From NCBI GenBank assembly GCA_021154985.1, contig JAJNQE010000139.1, forward strand, positions 24,570 to 88,569: a stretch of 64,000 bases of DNA, read 5' to 3'. Each line of letters starts with the position of its first letter. The first letter of the stretch is position 1. Of this stretch, positions 41,969 to 51,075 are shown piece after piece. A program made the translations under genes and the position numbers. The notes below the pieces were generated by a model. It was not told the origin of the DNA, searched no databases, and saw only the letters and a program-made list of their open reading frames with translations. Source of the stretch: Hydrogenophaga sp. GTDB lineage: Bacteria > Pseudomonadota > Gammaproteobacteria > Burkholderiales > Burkholderiaceae_C.

Positions 41969-43087
41969 ATGTCAGACAAGAAAACCGTGACGTCGCGCCG
42001 CGGCATGCTCAAGGGCGCGGCCGTTGCGGCTGGCGCCATGTCGGTGCCGATGATCGCCACCGCCCAGACCACTTCGCTGCGCTTCCAGAGCACCTGGCCT
42101 TCCAAGGACATCTTCCACGAGTACGCCCAGGATTTCGCCAAGAAGGTCAATGACATGGCCGGCGGCAAGCTCAAGATTGAAGTGTTGCCTGCTGGTTCTG
42201 TGGTGCCTGCGTTCCAGTTGCTCGAAGCGGTGGCCAAGGGCACGCTGGACGGTGGCCATGGCGTGGTGGCTTACCACTACGGCAAGAACTCGGCGCTGGC
42301 CCTGTGGGGTTCCGGCCCTGCGTTCGGCATGGACCCCAACATGGTCCTGGCCTGGCACAACTACGGCGGCGGCAAGGCCCTGCTGGAAGAGATCTACGCC
42401 AGCCTGAACCTGGACGTGACCTCTTACCTGTATGGCCCCATGCCCACGCAGCCGCTGGGCTGGTTCAAGAAGCCGGTGGCCAAGGTCGCCGACATGAAGG
42501 GCCTGAAGTTCCGCACCGTGGGCTTGGCGGTGGACGTGTTCACTGAAATGGGCACCGCCGTCAACCCGCTGCCCGGTGGCGAAATCGTGCCGGCGCTGGA
42601 CCGCGGCCTGATCGACGCAGCCGAGTTCAACAACGCATCGTCCGACCGCCTGCTGGGCTTCCCCGACGTGGTGAAAAACTGCATGCTGCAGAGCTTCCAC
42701 CAGTCTGGCGAACAGTTCGAGATCCTGTTCAACAAGACCAAGCTCAACGCCCTGCCGGCCGAGCTGAAGTCCATCGTCGACTACGCAGCACAGGCCGCCC
42801 GCGCCGACATGAGCTGGAAAGCCATCCAGCGCAACTCGCAGGACTACATCGAGCTGAAGAAACAAGGCGTGAAGTTCTACAAGACCCCCGACCCGATCCT
42901 GCGTGCCCAGCTCGACGCATGGGACAAGACCATCGCCAAGAAGGCCAGCGACAACGCCATCTTCAAGAAGGTGCTGGACTCGCAAAAGGCGTTTGCCCAA
43001 CGCGCCGGCCAGTGGCAGAACGACTACACGGTCGACTTCAAGATGGCGTACAACCACTACTTTGGCAAGGGTGCCAAGAAGTCCTGA
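41969..43087 (+). CDS. TRAP transporter substrate-binding protein (DctP family)
   Basis: The protein has 372 residues from ATG 41969 (MSDKKTVTSRRGMLKGAAVA). The SRRGMLKG twin-Arg motif and hydrophobic stretch up to 'MIATAQ' indicate Tat export. The DctP/TAXI-like core has 'STWPSKDIFHEYAQDFAKKV' and 'LKFRTVGLAVDVFTEMGTAV'. Similar proteins bind aromatic or 2-oxo acids, but the ligand cannot be read from sequence. It is the first gene of a dctP-Q-M operon. Confidence 0.92.
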   Translation: MSDKKTVTSRRGMLKGAAVAAGAMSVPMIATAQTTSLRFQSTWPSKDIFHEYAQDFAKKVNDMAGGKLKIEVLPAGSVVPAFQLLEAVAKGTLDGGHGVVAYHYGKNSALALWGSGPAFGMDPNMVLAWHNYGGGKALLEEIYASLNLDVTSYLYGPMPTQPLGWFKKPVAKVADMKGLKFRTVGLAVDVFTEMGTAVNPLPGGEIVPALDRGLIDAAEFNNASSDRLLGFPDVVKNCMLQSFHQSGEQFEILFNKTKLNALPAELKSIVDYAAQAARADMSWKAIQRNSQDYIELKKQGVKFYKTPDPILRAQLDAWDKTIAKKASDNAIFKKVLDSQKAFAQRAGQWQNDYTVDFKMAYNHYFGKGAKKS

Positions 43088-43105
43088 TCGGGCTTCACTG
43101 AACTC

Positions 43106-43136
43106 GGGGCGCCCACGGGCGCCCCTTTTCTTTTTC
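43106..43136 (+). terminator. Terminator/attenuator between dctP and dctQ
   Basis: GGGGCGCCC-ACG-GGCGCCCC (stem of about 8-9 bp) is followed by TTTTCTTTTTC. Its place between dctP and dctQ suggests partial termination, giving an excess of binding protein over membrane subunits. Confidence 0.75.
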
Positions 43137-43147
43137 TGGAAATTCGC

Positions 43148-43768
43148 ATGCAAAAACTATTGCTGGCCGTGGACAGGCTGTCGACCTGGTTCGGCAAGGC
43201 CTGTGCCTGGACCGTCATCGGACTCACGCTGTTGATCACCTGGGAAGTGTTCTCCCGCTACGTGCTCAACAACCCCCACGCCTGGGTGCTGGATGCCCAG
43301 ATCATGTTGTACGGCGTGCTCTTCATGAGCGCAGGCGCCTACACGCTGGCCAAAAGTGGCCATGTGCGCGGCGACGTGCTCTACGGCTTTTTCAGTCCTC
43401 GCACACAAGCCGGCTGGGACCTCGCGCTCTACATCGTCTTCTTTCTGCCCGGCATCATCGCCCTCACCTACGCCGGCTGGTTTTTTGCCAACGAATCGCT
43501 CGCCATCCGCGAACAAACCTTCAACGCCGACCCGCTGCCGGTCTACCCGTTCAAATTCGTGGTGCCGATTGCCGGCGCCTTCCTGCTGCTGCAGGGCATT
43601 GTTGAAATCATCCGCTGCGTGATCTGCCTGCAAACGGGCGAATGGCCCAAGCGGGAAGAAGACGTGGAAGAAGTCAACGTCGAAAAACTCAAGGAAATGG
43701 TGCACGTGAAAGACGCAGACCTCGCCGACCTGGACCAACTCGTCCCGCAGAAGGGCGGCCAGAAATGA
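43148..43768 (+). CDS. TRAP transporter small permease (DctQ)
   Basis: The 206-residue protein has four membrane segments with 'WTVIGLTLLITWEVFSRYVL' and 'WVLDAQIMLYGVLFMSAGAY', the DctQ signature. The C-terminal ~45 residues are charged and cytoplasmic ('KREEDVEEVNVEKLKEMVH'), longer than usual. It overlaps dctM by ATGA. It forms the membrane complex with the large permease. Confidence 0.9.
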   Translation: MQKLLLAVDRLSTWFGKACAWTVIGLTLLITWEVFSRYVLNNPHAWVLDAQIMLYGVLFMSAGAYTLAKSGHVRGDVLYGFFSPRTQAGWDLALYIVFFLPGIIALTYAGWFFANESLAIREQTFNADPLPVYPFKFVVPIAGAFLLLQGIVEIIRCVICLQTGEWPKREEDVEEVNVEKLKEMVHVKDADLADLDQLVPQKGGQK

Positions 43769-45777
43769 AGATCCGCAAAGAACTCTGGTTCGGCTTCTCG
43801 CTGATGGCGCTCATCGGCGCCGCCGCGCTCACCATGGTGTTCAGCGTGGACACCATGACCAACGGCCACTACGGCCTGCTCATGCTCTCGCTGGTGGTCG
43901 TGGCCATCATGCTGGGCTTCCCGACCGCCTTCACCCTGATGGGCATGGGCATGATGTTCGCGTTTTTTGCCTACCACTCGGGCGACCAGTCGGCCGCCGG
44001 TGCGATGCAGCAAACGCTGGACCTGATGGTGCAGCGGGCGTTCTCGGTGATGGGCAACGACGTGCTCATCTCGATCCCGCTGTTCGTGTTCATGGGCTAC
44101 CTCGTGGAACGCGCCAACCTGATCGACAAGCTGTTCCGCAGCCTGCACCTGGCGCTGGCCCGCCTGCCCGGTTCGCTGGGTGTGGCCACGCTGGTCACCT
44201 GCGCGGTGTTCGCCACCGCCACCGGCATTGTGGGCGCGGTCGTCACGCTCATGGGTTTGCTGGCCTTGCCGCAAATGCTGCGCGCCGGCTACGACGTGCG
44301 CCTGTCGGCCGGCGTCATCACCGCCGGCGGCTGCCTGGGCATCCTGATCCCGCCGTCGGTGCTGCTGATCGTGTACGGCGCCACCGCCGGCGTGTCGGTG
44401 GTGCAGCTGTACGCCGGTGCATTCTTCCCCGGCATCATGCTGGCAGGTCTGTACATCCTGTACGTGATCGTCATGGCCAAGGTCAAGCCGGACTGGGCGC
44501 CACCGCTGACCGCCGCACAGCGCTTCGTGCCACTGCCCCCGCCCCTGATGGCCATCGGCGCCACCGGCGACGGCTGGGCGGTGTCCAAACTGATCCAGGC
44601 CCTCAAGGGCCGGCGCAACCAGGACGTGTCCACCAAGTACCTGCTGGGCCAGTTGGCCATTGCCCTGCTGCCAGCGGTGCTGTTTGCTGCCGTGGCCATC
44701 ACCAGCTACCAGAGCGCCACCACCGTGGTGCCGGTGGAAACCTACGAAGAGCTGCAGCCCATGGGCGCAGGCTCCAACGTGGACGAGAGCCCCAGCGAAG
44801 GTGGCCTGGCAGAACCACCTTCTGAAGAAGGTGGTCTCGCCGAACCCCCGTCGGATGACGCCGTGGCCGAGCCACCCGAGGCCGAGGCCGAGGCCGACGC
44901 GGTTGCAGAACCGCCCGGAGCCGAAGAAGAACCCGCCGCGGCCAGCCCGGCAGCCGACGCGGTGGCCGAACCTGGCGCCGCAGCGGCCAACGGCGAACCC
45001 GCCGAGGCAGCAGCCACCACCAAACCCGCATCCATGAGCTTCTGGATCGGCCTGGCTGTGGGCGCGCTGGCCATGGTGATCTTCTACGCCATCCTGAGCT
45101 TCACCCGACTCGAAGTCTTCAAGATGCTGCTCTCCAGCTTCTTCCCGCTGCTGGTGCTCATCCTCTCCGTGCTGGGATCGATCGTGTTCGGCCTGGCCAC
45201 GCCCACCGAAGCGGCGGCGGTCGGCGCGTTCGGCGGTTTCCTGCTCGCTGCCGCCTACCGACAGCTCACCTTCAACGTGGTCAAGGAAAGCGTGTTCCTC
45301 ACCGCCAAGACCAGCGCCATGGTGTGCTGGCTGTTCGTCGGCTCGGCCATCTTCTCGGCAGCGTTTGCGCTGCTGGGCGGGCAGGAGCTGGTCGAGACCT
45401 GGGTGCTGAGCATGAACCTGTCCAAGACCGAGTTCCTGATCATGTCGCAGGTGCTGATCTTCATCCTGGGTTGGCCGCTGGAGTGGACCGAGATCATCGT
45501 GATCTTCATGCCCATCTTCATCCCGCTGCTGGACAACTTCGGGGTCGACCCGCTGTTCTTCGGCCTGCTGGTGGCGCTGAACCTGCAAACCGCCTTCTTG
45601 AGCCCGCCGGTGGCCATGAGCGCGTTCTACCTGAAAGGCGTTGCGCCCAAGCATGTGACGCTGAACCAGATCTTTGCCGGCATGCTGCCGTTCATGGGCA
45701 TCCAGATCCTGGCCATCGTGCTGCTGTACCAGTTCCCGGCCATTGGTCTGTGGCTGCCGGAAGTGCTCTACCGCTGA
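43765..45777 (+). CDS. TRAP transporter large permease (DctM) with acidic insert
   Basis: The protein has 670 residues from ATG 43765 (MKIRKELWFGFSLMAL). The DctM motifs 'ISIPLFVFMGYLVERANLID', 'GGCLGILIPPSVLLIVYGA' and 'FGLATPTEAAAVGAFGGF' are present. Usual members are ~425 residues. Here about residues 317-425 add an extra segment containing repeats of 'GGLAEPPSEE', 'GGLAEPPSDD' and 'AVAEPP', a highly acidic Pro/Ala/Glu linker between membrane helices. The membrane segments on both sides are intact, so this is not a broken gene. Confidence 0.9.
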   Translation: MKIRKELWFGFSLMALIGAAALTMVFSVDTMTNGHYGLLMLSLVVVAIMLGFPTAFTLMGMGMMFAFFAYHSGDQSAAGAMQQTLDLMVQRAFSVMGNDVLISIPLFVFMGYLVERANLIDKLFRSLHLALARLPGSLGVATLVTCAVFATATGIVGAVVTLMGLLALPQMLRAGYDVRLSAGVITAGGCLGILIPPSVLLIVYGATAGVSVVQLYAGAFFPGIMLAGLYILYVIVMAKVKPDWAPPLTAAQRFVPLPPPLMAIGATGDGWAVSKLIQALKGRRNQDVSTKYLLGQLAIALLPAVLFAAVAITSYQSATTVVPVETYEELQPMGAGSNVDESPSEGGLAEPPSEEGGLAEPPSDDAVAEPPEAEAEADAVAEPPGAEEEPAAASPAADAVAEPGAAAANGEPAEAAATTKPASMSFWIGLAVGALAMVIFYAILSFTRLEVFKMLLSSFFPLLVLILSVLGSIVFGLATPTEAAAVGAFGGFLLAAAYRQLTFNVVKESVFLTAKTSAMVCWLFVGSAIFSAAFALLGGQELVETWVLSMNLSKTEFLIMSQVLIFILGWPLEWTEIIVIFMPIFIPLLDNFGVDPLFFGLLVALNLQTAFLSPPVAMSAFYLKGVAPKHVTLNQIFAGMLPFMGIQILAIVLLYQFPAIGLWLPEVLYR

Positions 45778-45803
45778 TCCAGCGGACAGCGATCTGGAGT
45801 TCC

Positions 45804-45830
45804 AAAGGGGCGCGCAAGCGCCCCTTTTTT
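45804..45830 (+). terminator. Intrinsic terminator of the TRAP operon
   Basis: AAAGGGGCGC-GCAA-GCGCCCCTTT is a 10-bp stem followed by a T-run, 27 bp after the dctM stop. This is a textbook rho-independent terminator. Confidence 0.92.
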
Positions 45831-45848
45831 GGTTCAGACGCGGTAACA

Positions 45849-45868
45849 TGACGTTTACGTAAACGTCA
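45849..45868. promoter_or_regulatory. 20-bp perfect palindrome upstream of ppk2-icmF
   Basis: TGACGTTTACGTAAACGTCA is a perfect inverted repeat 50 bp before the ppk2 start. The sequence is like motifs I recall for MerR-family LiuR regulators of branched-chain amino acid/acyl-CoA catabolism. That fits the downstream isobutyryl-CoA mutase; the regulator itself is not in the window. Confidence 0.7.
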
Positions 45869-45917
45869 ATCAATCCGGCTCGCCTCACCGACCCCGCGCA
45901 CCCCTCGGAGACACCCC

Positions 45918-46808
45918 ATGCCCAGCCCGATCGAAGCCACCCTGCCCTTTCCCGCGCGGGCCATCCTGGCCAGCGAGGGCAGTCCCTGGCAAGACTGGCA
46001 GGTGGCGCCCGACAACGGCGGCAAGAAACCCAAGGGGGTCTCGCTCAAGTCGTTCAAGCCCGACGCCAAGCCGTTTTCGCTGGGCAACAAAACCGCCGAC
46101 CAGGCGGCTGTTGCCAAGCTTGCCGAAGAACTCGACACGCTGCAAAACCTGTTCTACGCCGACGGCCGCTACAAGCTGCTGGTGGTGCTGCAAGGCACAG
46201 ACACCTCGGGCAAAGACGGCACGGTGCGCGGCGTTTTCGCACGCACCAGCCCGCTGGGCGTGCACACCGTGGGCTGGAAGGCACCCACCGAGGCCGAGCG
46301 CGACCACGACTATTTGTGGCGCATCCACCAGAAGGTCCCAGGCGCCGGCGAAGTGATGGTCTTCAACCGCAGCCATTACGAAGACGTGCTGGTGCCGGCG
46401 GTCAACGGCTGGATCACGCCGCAGCAGACACAGCAGCGCTACGAACACATCAATGCCTTTGAACGCCTGCTGGCCGAGACCGGCACGGTGATCCTCAAGT
46501 TCATGCTGCACATCGGCAAGGACGAACAACGCGAGCGCCTGCAGGAGCGCGTGGACGACCCCGAAAAACATTGGAAATTCAGCTTGGGCGACCTGGAGGT
46601 GCGCAAGCAGTGGGACGACTACCAAAGCGCTTATGAGGCGTTTCTCAACGCCACCAGCACCCCCTGGGCGCCGTGGACCGTGGTGCCTGCGAACAGCAAG
46701 ACCCACCGCAATTTGATGATCGCCACCATCGTGCGCGACACGCTCCAGGCACTGGACTTGCGCTTTCCCCCCGAAGACCCGAAGCTGAGCGGGCTGAAGA
46801 TCGCCTGA
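45918..46808 (+). CDS. Polyphosphate kinase 2 family protein (PPK2)
   Basis: The protein has 296 residues. Walker A is GTDTSGKDG (93-101). 'VGWKAPTEAERDHDYLWRIH' and 'MVFNRSHYEDVLVPAVNGWI' (lid and Walker B-like RSHYED) are PPK2 class hallmarks. The size fits the class I/III single-domain enzymes that phosphorylate (d)NDP or NMP with polyphosphate. It acts in the cytosol. It precedes icmF by 60 bp behind the palindrome at 45849, so both may be co-regulated. Confidence 0.92.
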   Translation: MPSPIEATLPFPARAILASEGSPWQDWQVAPDNGGKKPKGVSLKSFKPDAKPFSLGNKTADQAAVAKLAEELDTLQNLFYADGRYKLLVVLQGTDTSGKDGTVRGVFARTSPLGVHTVGWKAPTEAERDHDYLWRIHQKVPGAGEVMVFNRSHYEDVLVPAVNGWITPQQTQQRYEHINAFERLLAETGTVILKFMLHIGKDEQRERLQERVDDPEKHWKFSLGDLEVRKQWDDYQSAYEAFLNATSTPWAPWTVVPANSKTHRNLMIATIVRDTLQALDLRFPPEDPKLSGLKIA

Positions 46809-46868
46809 AGGCAAGCACCCGTTTTCCAAGGCACCGTTTTTCGCCACCGACCGACAGAGAGAGACACC

Positions 46869-49800
46869 ATGAGCAACCTCGCCGCCGAATACCAGGCCCT
46901 GGCCAACTACCGCCCCACGCACAAGGTGCGTTTCGTCACCGCCGCCAGCCTGTTCGATGGCCACGACGCGGCCATCAACATCATGCGGCGCATCCTGCAG
47001 GGCATGGGCGCCGAGGTGATCCACCTGGGCCACAACCGCTCGGTGGACGAGGTCGTCACCGCCGCGCTGCAGGAAGACGCGCAGGGCATTGCCATCAGCT
47101 CCTACCAGGGCGGCCACGTGGAGTACTTCAAGTACATGGTGGATCTGCTCAAGAGCCGGGGCGGCGAGCACATCCAGGTGTTTGGCGGCGGTGGGGGCGT
47201 GATCGTGCCGAGCGAAATCCGCGAGCTGCAGGCCTATGGCGTGACGCGCATCTACAGCCCCGAAGACGGGCAGAAGATGGGTCTGGCCGGCATGATCGGC
47301 GAGATGGTGATGCGCTGCGACCGCGACCTGAGTCCGTTCGCGCCCACGTCGCTCGCAGCCATTGAAGGCCAGGGCGAGATGAACTGGCGCGCGCTGGCCC
47401 AGCTCATCACGGTGCTGGAAAACGGAAATGCCGATGCAGCCATCGTGAGCGCCTTGCGCGAGCAGGCGAAGACGAAAAAGGTCCCCGTGCTCGGCATCAC
47501 TGGCACAGGCGGCGCCGGCAAGTCCTCGCTCACCGACGAACTCATCCGCCGCCTGCGCCTGGACCAGGACGACCGCCTGCGCGTGGCGGTGATCAGCATC
47601 GACCCTTCGCGCCGCAAGAGCGGTGGTGCCTTGTTGGGCGACCGCATCCGCATGAACGCCATCAATCCGTGGAGTCAGGGTCAGCGCGTCTACATGCGTT
47701 CGCTCGCCACGCGCGATTTCGGCAGCGAGATCAGCGCGGCCCTGCCCGACGTGATCGCGGCCTGCAAGTGCGCCGGCTTCGACCTGATCGTGGTCGAAAC
47801 CTCGGGCATCGGCCAGGGCGACGCGGCCATCGTTCCGCATGTGGATGTGCCCATGTACGTGATGACGCCCGAGTTCGGTGCGGCGAGCCAGCTGGAGAAG
47901 ATCGACATGCTCGACTTCGCCGCGTTTGTGGCGATCAACAAGTTCGACCGCAAGGGCTCGCTCGATGCCCTGCGTGATGTGGCCAAGCAGGTGCAGCGCA
48001 ACCAGGAAGCCTGGAGCACGCCGCCCGACCAGATGCCGGTGTTCGGCACCATGGCCGCGCGCTTCAACGACGACGGTGTGACCGCGCTGTACCAGGGCCT
48101 CAAGGCGAAGCTGGTTGAACTCGGCCTGCCAATGAAAGAGGGCCGGCTGCCACTGGTGAAGGTGCGCCACAGCACCAACCAGACGCCCATCGTCCCGCCC
48201 GCTCGCACGCGTTACCTCGCCGAAATCAGCGACACCGTGCGTGGCTACAAAAAGAAGGCGATCGAGCAGGCGCGCCTGGCGCGCGAGATCCAGCAGCTCA
48301 TGGCCAGTGCCAGCATGCTGCGCGTGGAAAAGCCCGAGCGCTCGCGCGCTGCCGAAGCCGTGATCGACCTCGCCCAGGTGCGCGAGCTGGACCAGGACCC
48401 GGCCGCGCGCAAGCTGCTGGTGCAATGGCCCGACATGCAGAAGGCCTACGCCGGCGACGAGTACGTGGTGAAGATCCGCGACAAGGAAATCCGCACCGCG
48501 CTGACCACCAAGAGCCTGTCGGGCACGGTCATCCGCAAGGTGGCGCTGCCGAAGTACGAAGACCACGGTGAAATCCTGAAGTGGCTGATGCTGGACAACG
48601 TGCCCGGCAGCTTCCCTTACACCGCTGGCACTTTCGCCTTCAAGCGCGAAGGCGAGGACCCCACCCGCATGTTCGCCGGCGAAGGCGACGCCTTCCGCAC
48701 CAACACGCGCTTCAAGCTGCTCTCGGCTGGCACACCGGCCAAGCGCCTGTCCACCGCCTTCGACTCGGTCACGCTCTACGGCAACGACCCCGACCCTCGG
48801 CCGGACATCTACGGCAAGGTGGGCAACTCGGGTGTGAGCATCGCCACGCTGGACGACATGAAGGTGCTCTACAGCGGCTTCGACCTGTGCCATCCGGCCA
48901 CCTCGGTCTCCATGACCATCAACGGCCCGGCGCCCTCGATCCTGGCGATGTTCATGAACACCGCCATCGACCAGAACCTGGAAAAGTTCGAAGCCGAGAA
49001 TGGCCGCCAGCCCACCGACACCGAGGCCGCGAAAATCCGCGAATGGGTGCTGGCCAACGTGCGCGGCACGGTGCAGGCCGACATCCTGAAGGAAGACCAG
49101 GGACAGAACACCTGCATTTTCTCGACCGAGTTTTCGTTGAAGGTGATGGGCGACATCGCCGAGTACTTCGTGCACCACGACGTGCGCAACTTCTACTCGG
49201 TCTCGATCTCCGGGTATCACATCGCCGAGGCCGGTGCCAACCCGATCAGCCAGCTCGCGTTCACGCTCTCCAACGGCTTCACGTTCGTGGAAGCGTACCT
49301 GGCGCGCGGCATGCACATCGACGACTTCGCGCCCAACCTCTCCTTCTTTTTCAGCAACGGCATGGACCCGGAGTACACCGTGCTCGGCCGCGTGGCCCGG
49401 CGCATCTGGGCGGTGGCCATGCGCGACCGCTATGGCGCCAACGAGCGCAGCCAGAAGCTCAAATACCACGTGCAGACCAGCGGCCGCAGCCTGCACGCGC
49501 AGGAGATCCAGTTCAACGACATCCGCACCACCTTGCAGGCGCTGATCGCGATCTACGACAACTGCAACAGCCTGCACACCAACGCGTTCGACGAAGCCAT
49601 CACCACGCCGACCGAAGAGAGCGTGCGCCGCGCCATGGCGATCCAGCTCATCATCAACCGCGAGTGGGGCCTGGCCAAGAACGAGAACCCCAACCAGGGC
49701 GCCTTCATCATCGACGAGCTCACCGAGCTGGTGGAAGAAGCGGTGCTGCAGGAGTTCGAAAAGATCGCCGAGCGCGGCGGCGTGCTGGGCGCCATGGAAA

Positions 49801-50162
49801 CCGGCTACCAGCGCGGCAAGATCCAGGACGAGTCCATGCACTACGAGATGCTCAAGCACACGGGCGAATACCCGATCGTGGGCGTGAACACCTTCCGCAA
49901 CCCGCACGGCGACCCCACCCCCGAAACGCTGGAACTGGCCCGCTCCACCGACGAAGAAAAACAGAGCCAGCTCAAGCGCCTGGGCGAATTCCACGCACTG
50001 CATGCCGGTGAATCGCCCGCCATGCTGCAACGCCTGAAGCAGGCCGTGATCGAGAACAGCAACGTATTCGAGGTGCTGATGGACGCGGTTCGCGTGTGTT
50101 CGCTGGGCCAGATCACCTCGGCGCTGTTCGAGGTGGGTGGCCAGTACCGGCGCAACATGTGA
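46869..50162 (+). CDS. icmF: Fused isobutyryl-CoA mutase IcmF
   Basis: The protein has 1097 residues with three parts. The cobalamin-binding domain is ~20-150 (D30-G-H32-D motif, His32 as lower axial ligand; 'SSYQGGHVEYFKYM'; 'VFGGGGG'). The G3E GTPase chaperone is ~200-410 (Walker A GTGGAGKSS at 212-220, 'VVETSGIGQGD', 'INKFDRKG'). The mutase large domain is ~550-1097 ('PYTAGTFAFKREGEDPTRMF', 'LKYHVQTSGRSLHAQEIQFN'). It interconverts isobutyryl-CoA and n-butyryl-CoA using adenosylcobalamin, with built-in GTPase for cofactor loading. It links valine-derived and straight-chain acyl-CoA metabolism. Confidence 0.95.
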   Translation: MSNLAAEYQALANYRPTHKVRFVTAASLFDGHDAAINIMRRILQGMGAEVIHLGHNRSVDEVVTAALQEDAQGIAISSYQGGHVEYFKYMVDLLKSRGGEHIQVFGGGGGVIVPSEIRELQAYGVTRIYSPEDGQKMGLAGMIGEMVMRCDRDLSPFAPTSLAAIEGQGEMNWRALAQLITVLENGNADAAIVSALREQAKTKKVPVLGITGTGGAGKSSLTDELIRRLRLDQDDRLRVAVISIDPSRRKSGGALLGDRIRMNAINPWSQGQRVYMRSLATRDFGSEISAALPDVIAACKCAGFDLIVVETSGIGQGDAAIVPHVDVPMYVMTPEFGAASQLEKIDMLDFAAFVAINKFDRKGSLDALRDVAKQVQRNQEAWSTPPDQMPVFGTMAARFNDDGVTALYQGLKAKLVELGLPMKEGRLPLVKVRHSTNQTPIVPPARTRYLAEISDTVRGYKKKAIEQARLAREIQQLMASASMLRVEKPERSRAAEAVIDLAQVRELDQDPAARKLLVQWPDMQKAYAGDEYVVKIRDKEIRTALTTKSLSGTVIRKVALPKYEDHGEILKWLMLDNVPGSFPYTAGTFAFKREGEDPTRMFAGEGDAFRTNTRFKLLSAGTPAKRLSTAFDSVTLYGNDPDPRPDIYGKVGNSGVSIATLDDMKVLYSGFDLCHPATSVSMTINGPAPSILAMFMNTAIDQNLEKFEAENGRQPTDTEAAKIREWVLANVRGTVQADILKEDQGQNTCIFSTEFSLKVMGDIAEYFVHHDVRNFYSVSISGYHIAEAGANPISQLAFTLSNGFTFVEAYLARGMHIDDFAPNLSFFFSNGMDPEYTVLGRVARRIWAVAMRDRYGANERSQKLKYHVQTSGRSLHAQEIQFNDIRTTLQALIAIYDNCNSLHTNAFDEAITTPTEESVRRAMAIQLIINREWGLAKNENPNQGAFIIDELTELVEEAVLQEFEKIAERGGVLGAMETGYQRGKIQDESMHYEMLKHTGEYPIVGVNTFRNPHGDPTPETLELARSTDEEKQSQLKRLGEFHALHAGESPAMLQRLKQAVIENSNVFEVLMDAVRVCSLGQITSALFEVGGQYRRNM

Positions 50163-51075
50163 GCGCCGTTTGAAAGCCAGCCCGCAGCGCTGCGTGCTGC
50201 TCAACCCGCACGCCCGAGGTGGACGGGCGGCGACCTTGCTGCCCACGCTGCAGGCAGCCCTGCCGCCCGATGCGGTGCTGCACGCACCGCGCGATCTGGT
50301 GGACGCGCTGGCGCTGCTGCAGAAACTGCCCGAGGGCAGCCGCGTGGTGGCGGTGGGCGGCGACGGCACGCTCAACCGCTGGTTGCCGGTGCTGCTGGAG
50401 CGGCGACTCGAACTCGGCGTGGTCCCCTTGGGCAGCGGCAACGACATTGCCCGCTCGCTCGGCATGCACCGCCGCAAACCGCTGGCGGCGCTGGTGCACG
50501 CCCTGAATGCCGAAACGCGTCCGATGGACGTGGGCTGCGCCCAGTGGCGCGACCCGAAGGGCCGTGAATTCCGGACCGTCTTTCTCTCCAGCTTCACCGC
50601 CGGGTTCGACTCCGCCGTGGTGATGCGCACCCTCAACGGACCTCAATGGCTGCGCGGGCTGCCGCGCTACCTGTGGGCCACCCTGACGGAACTGGCGCAT
50701 CTGCAAACCTGGACACTGGACGTCTCGGCCAACGGCAAGCACCTGCACAGCGGCCCGGCGCTGTTCGTCTCCAGCCTGAACACCAGCACCTTCGGCGGCG
50801 GCATGCCGGCCACACCAGCCGCCCGCACCAACGATGGCCTGCTCAACCTGCTGCTGGCTGGGCCATTTGGCCGTCTGAGTGCGCTGGCGATGCTGCCGCG
50901 CCTGCTCACCGGCACGCACCTGGGCCATCCCTACATCAGCACCCGGGCGTTCGAGACCATGACCCTGAGCAGCCACACCGACCTGCCGCTGGCAGCCGAC
51001 GGCGAGTTTCTGGGGTATGCCCGCCAGCTGAACCTGAGCGTGATGCCGGGCGCGTTGGCGGTGGTGGGGATCTAG
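50137..51075 (+). CDS. Diacylglycerol/lipid kinase family protein (YegS-like)
   Basis: The protein has 312 residues if read from GTG 50137, which overlaps icmF by 26 bp. A TTG at 50170 (LKASPQRCVLLNPHARGG) is an equally possible start. DAGK catalytic motifs are present: 'RVVAVGGDGTLNRWLPVLLE' and 'LGVVPLGSGNDIARSLGMH'. 'PLAADGEFLG' is the C-terminal family motif. It is a cytosolic kinase likely to phosphorylate a lipid such as diacylglycerol. It may be transcribed with icmF. Confidence 0.87.
   Translation: MASTGATCERRLKASPQRCVLLNPHARGGRAATLLPTLQAALPPDAVLHAPRDLVDALALLQKLPEGSRVVAVGGDGTLNRWLPVLLERRLELGVVPLGSGNDIARSLGMHRRKPLAALVHALNAETRPMDVGCAQWRDPKGREFRTVFLSSFTAGFDSAVVMRTLNGPQWLRGLPRYLWATLTELAHLQTWTLDVSANGKHLHSGPALFVSSLNTSTFGGGMPATPAARTNDGLLNLLLAGPFGRLSALAMLPRLLTGTHLGHPYISTRAFETMTLSSHTDLPLAADGEFLGYARQLNLSVMPGALAVVGI

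Noticed and set aside
45885..50636. A 1583-codon open frame on the minus strand opposite ppk2 and icmF
   Set aside because: It is a GC-rich antisense frame, rich in His/Val/Arg as expected from a shadow. The plus-strand genes have full motifs and ribosome sites.
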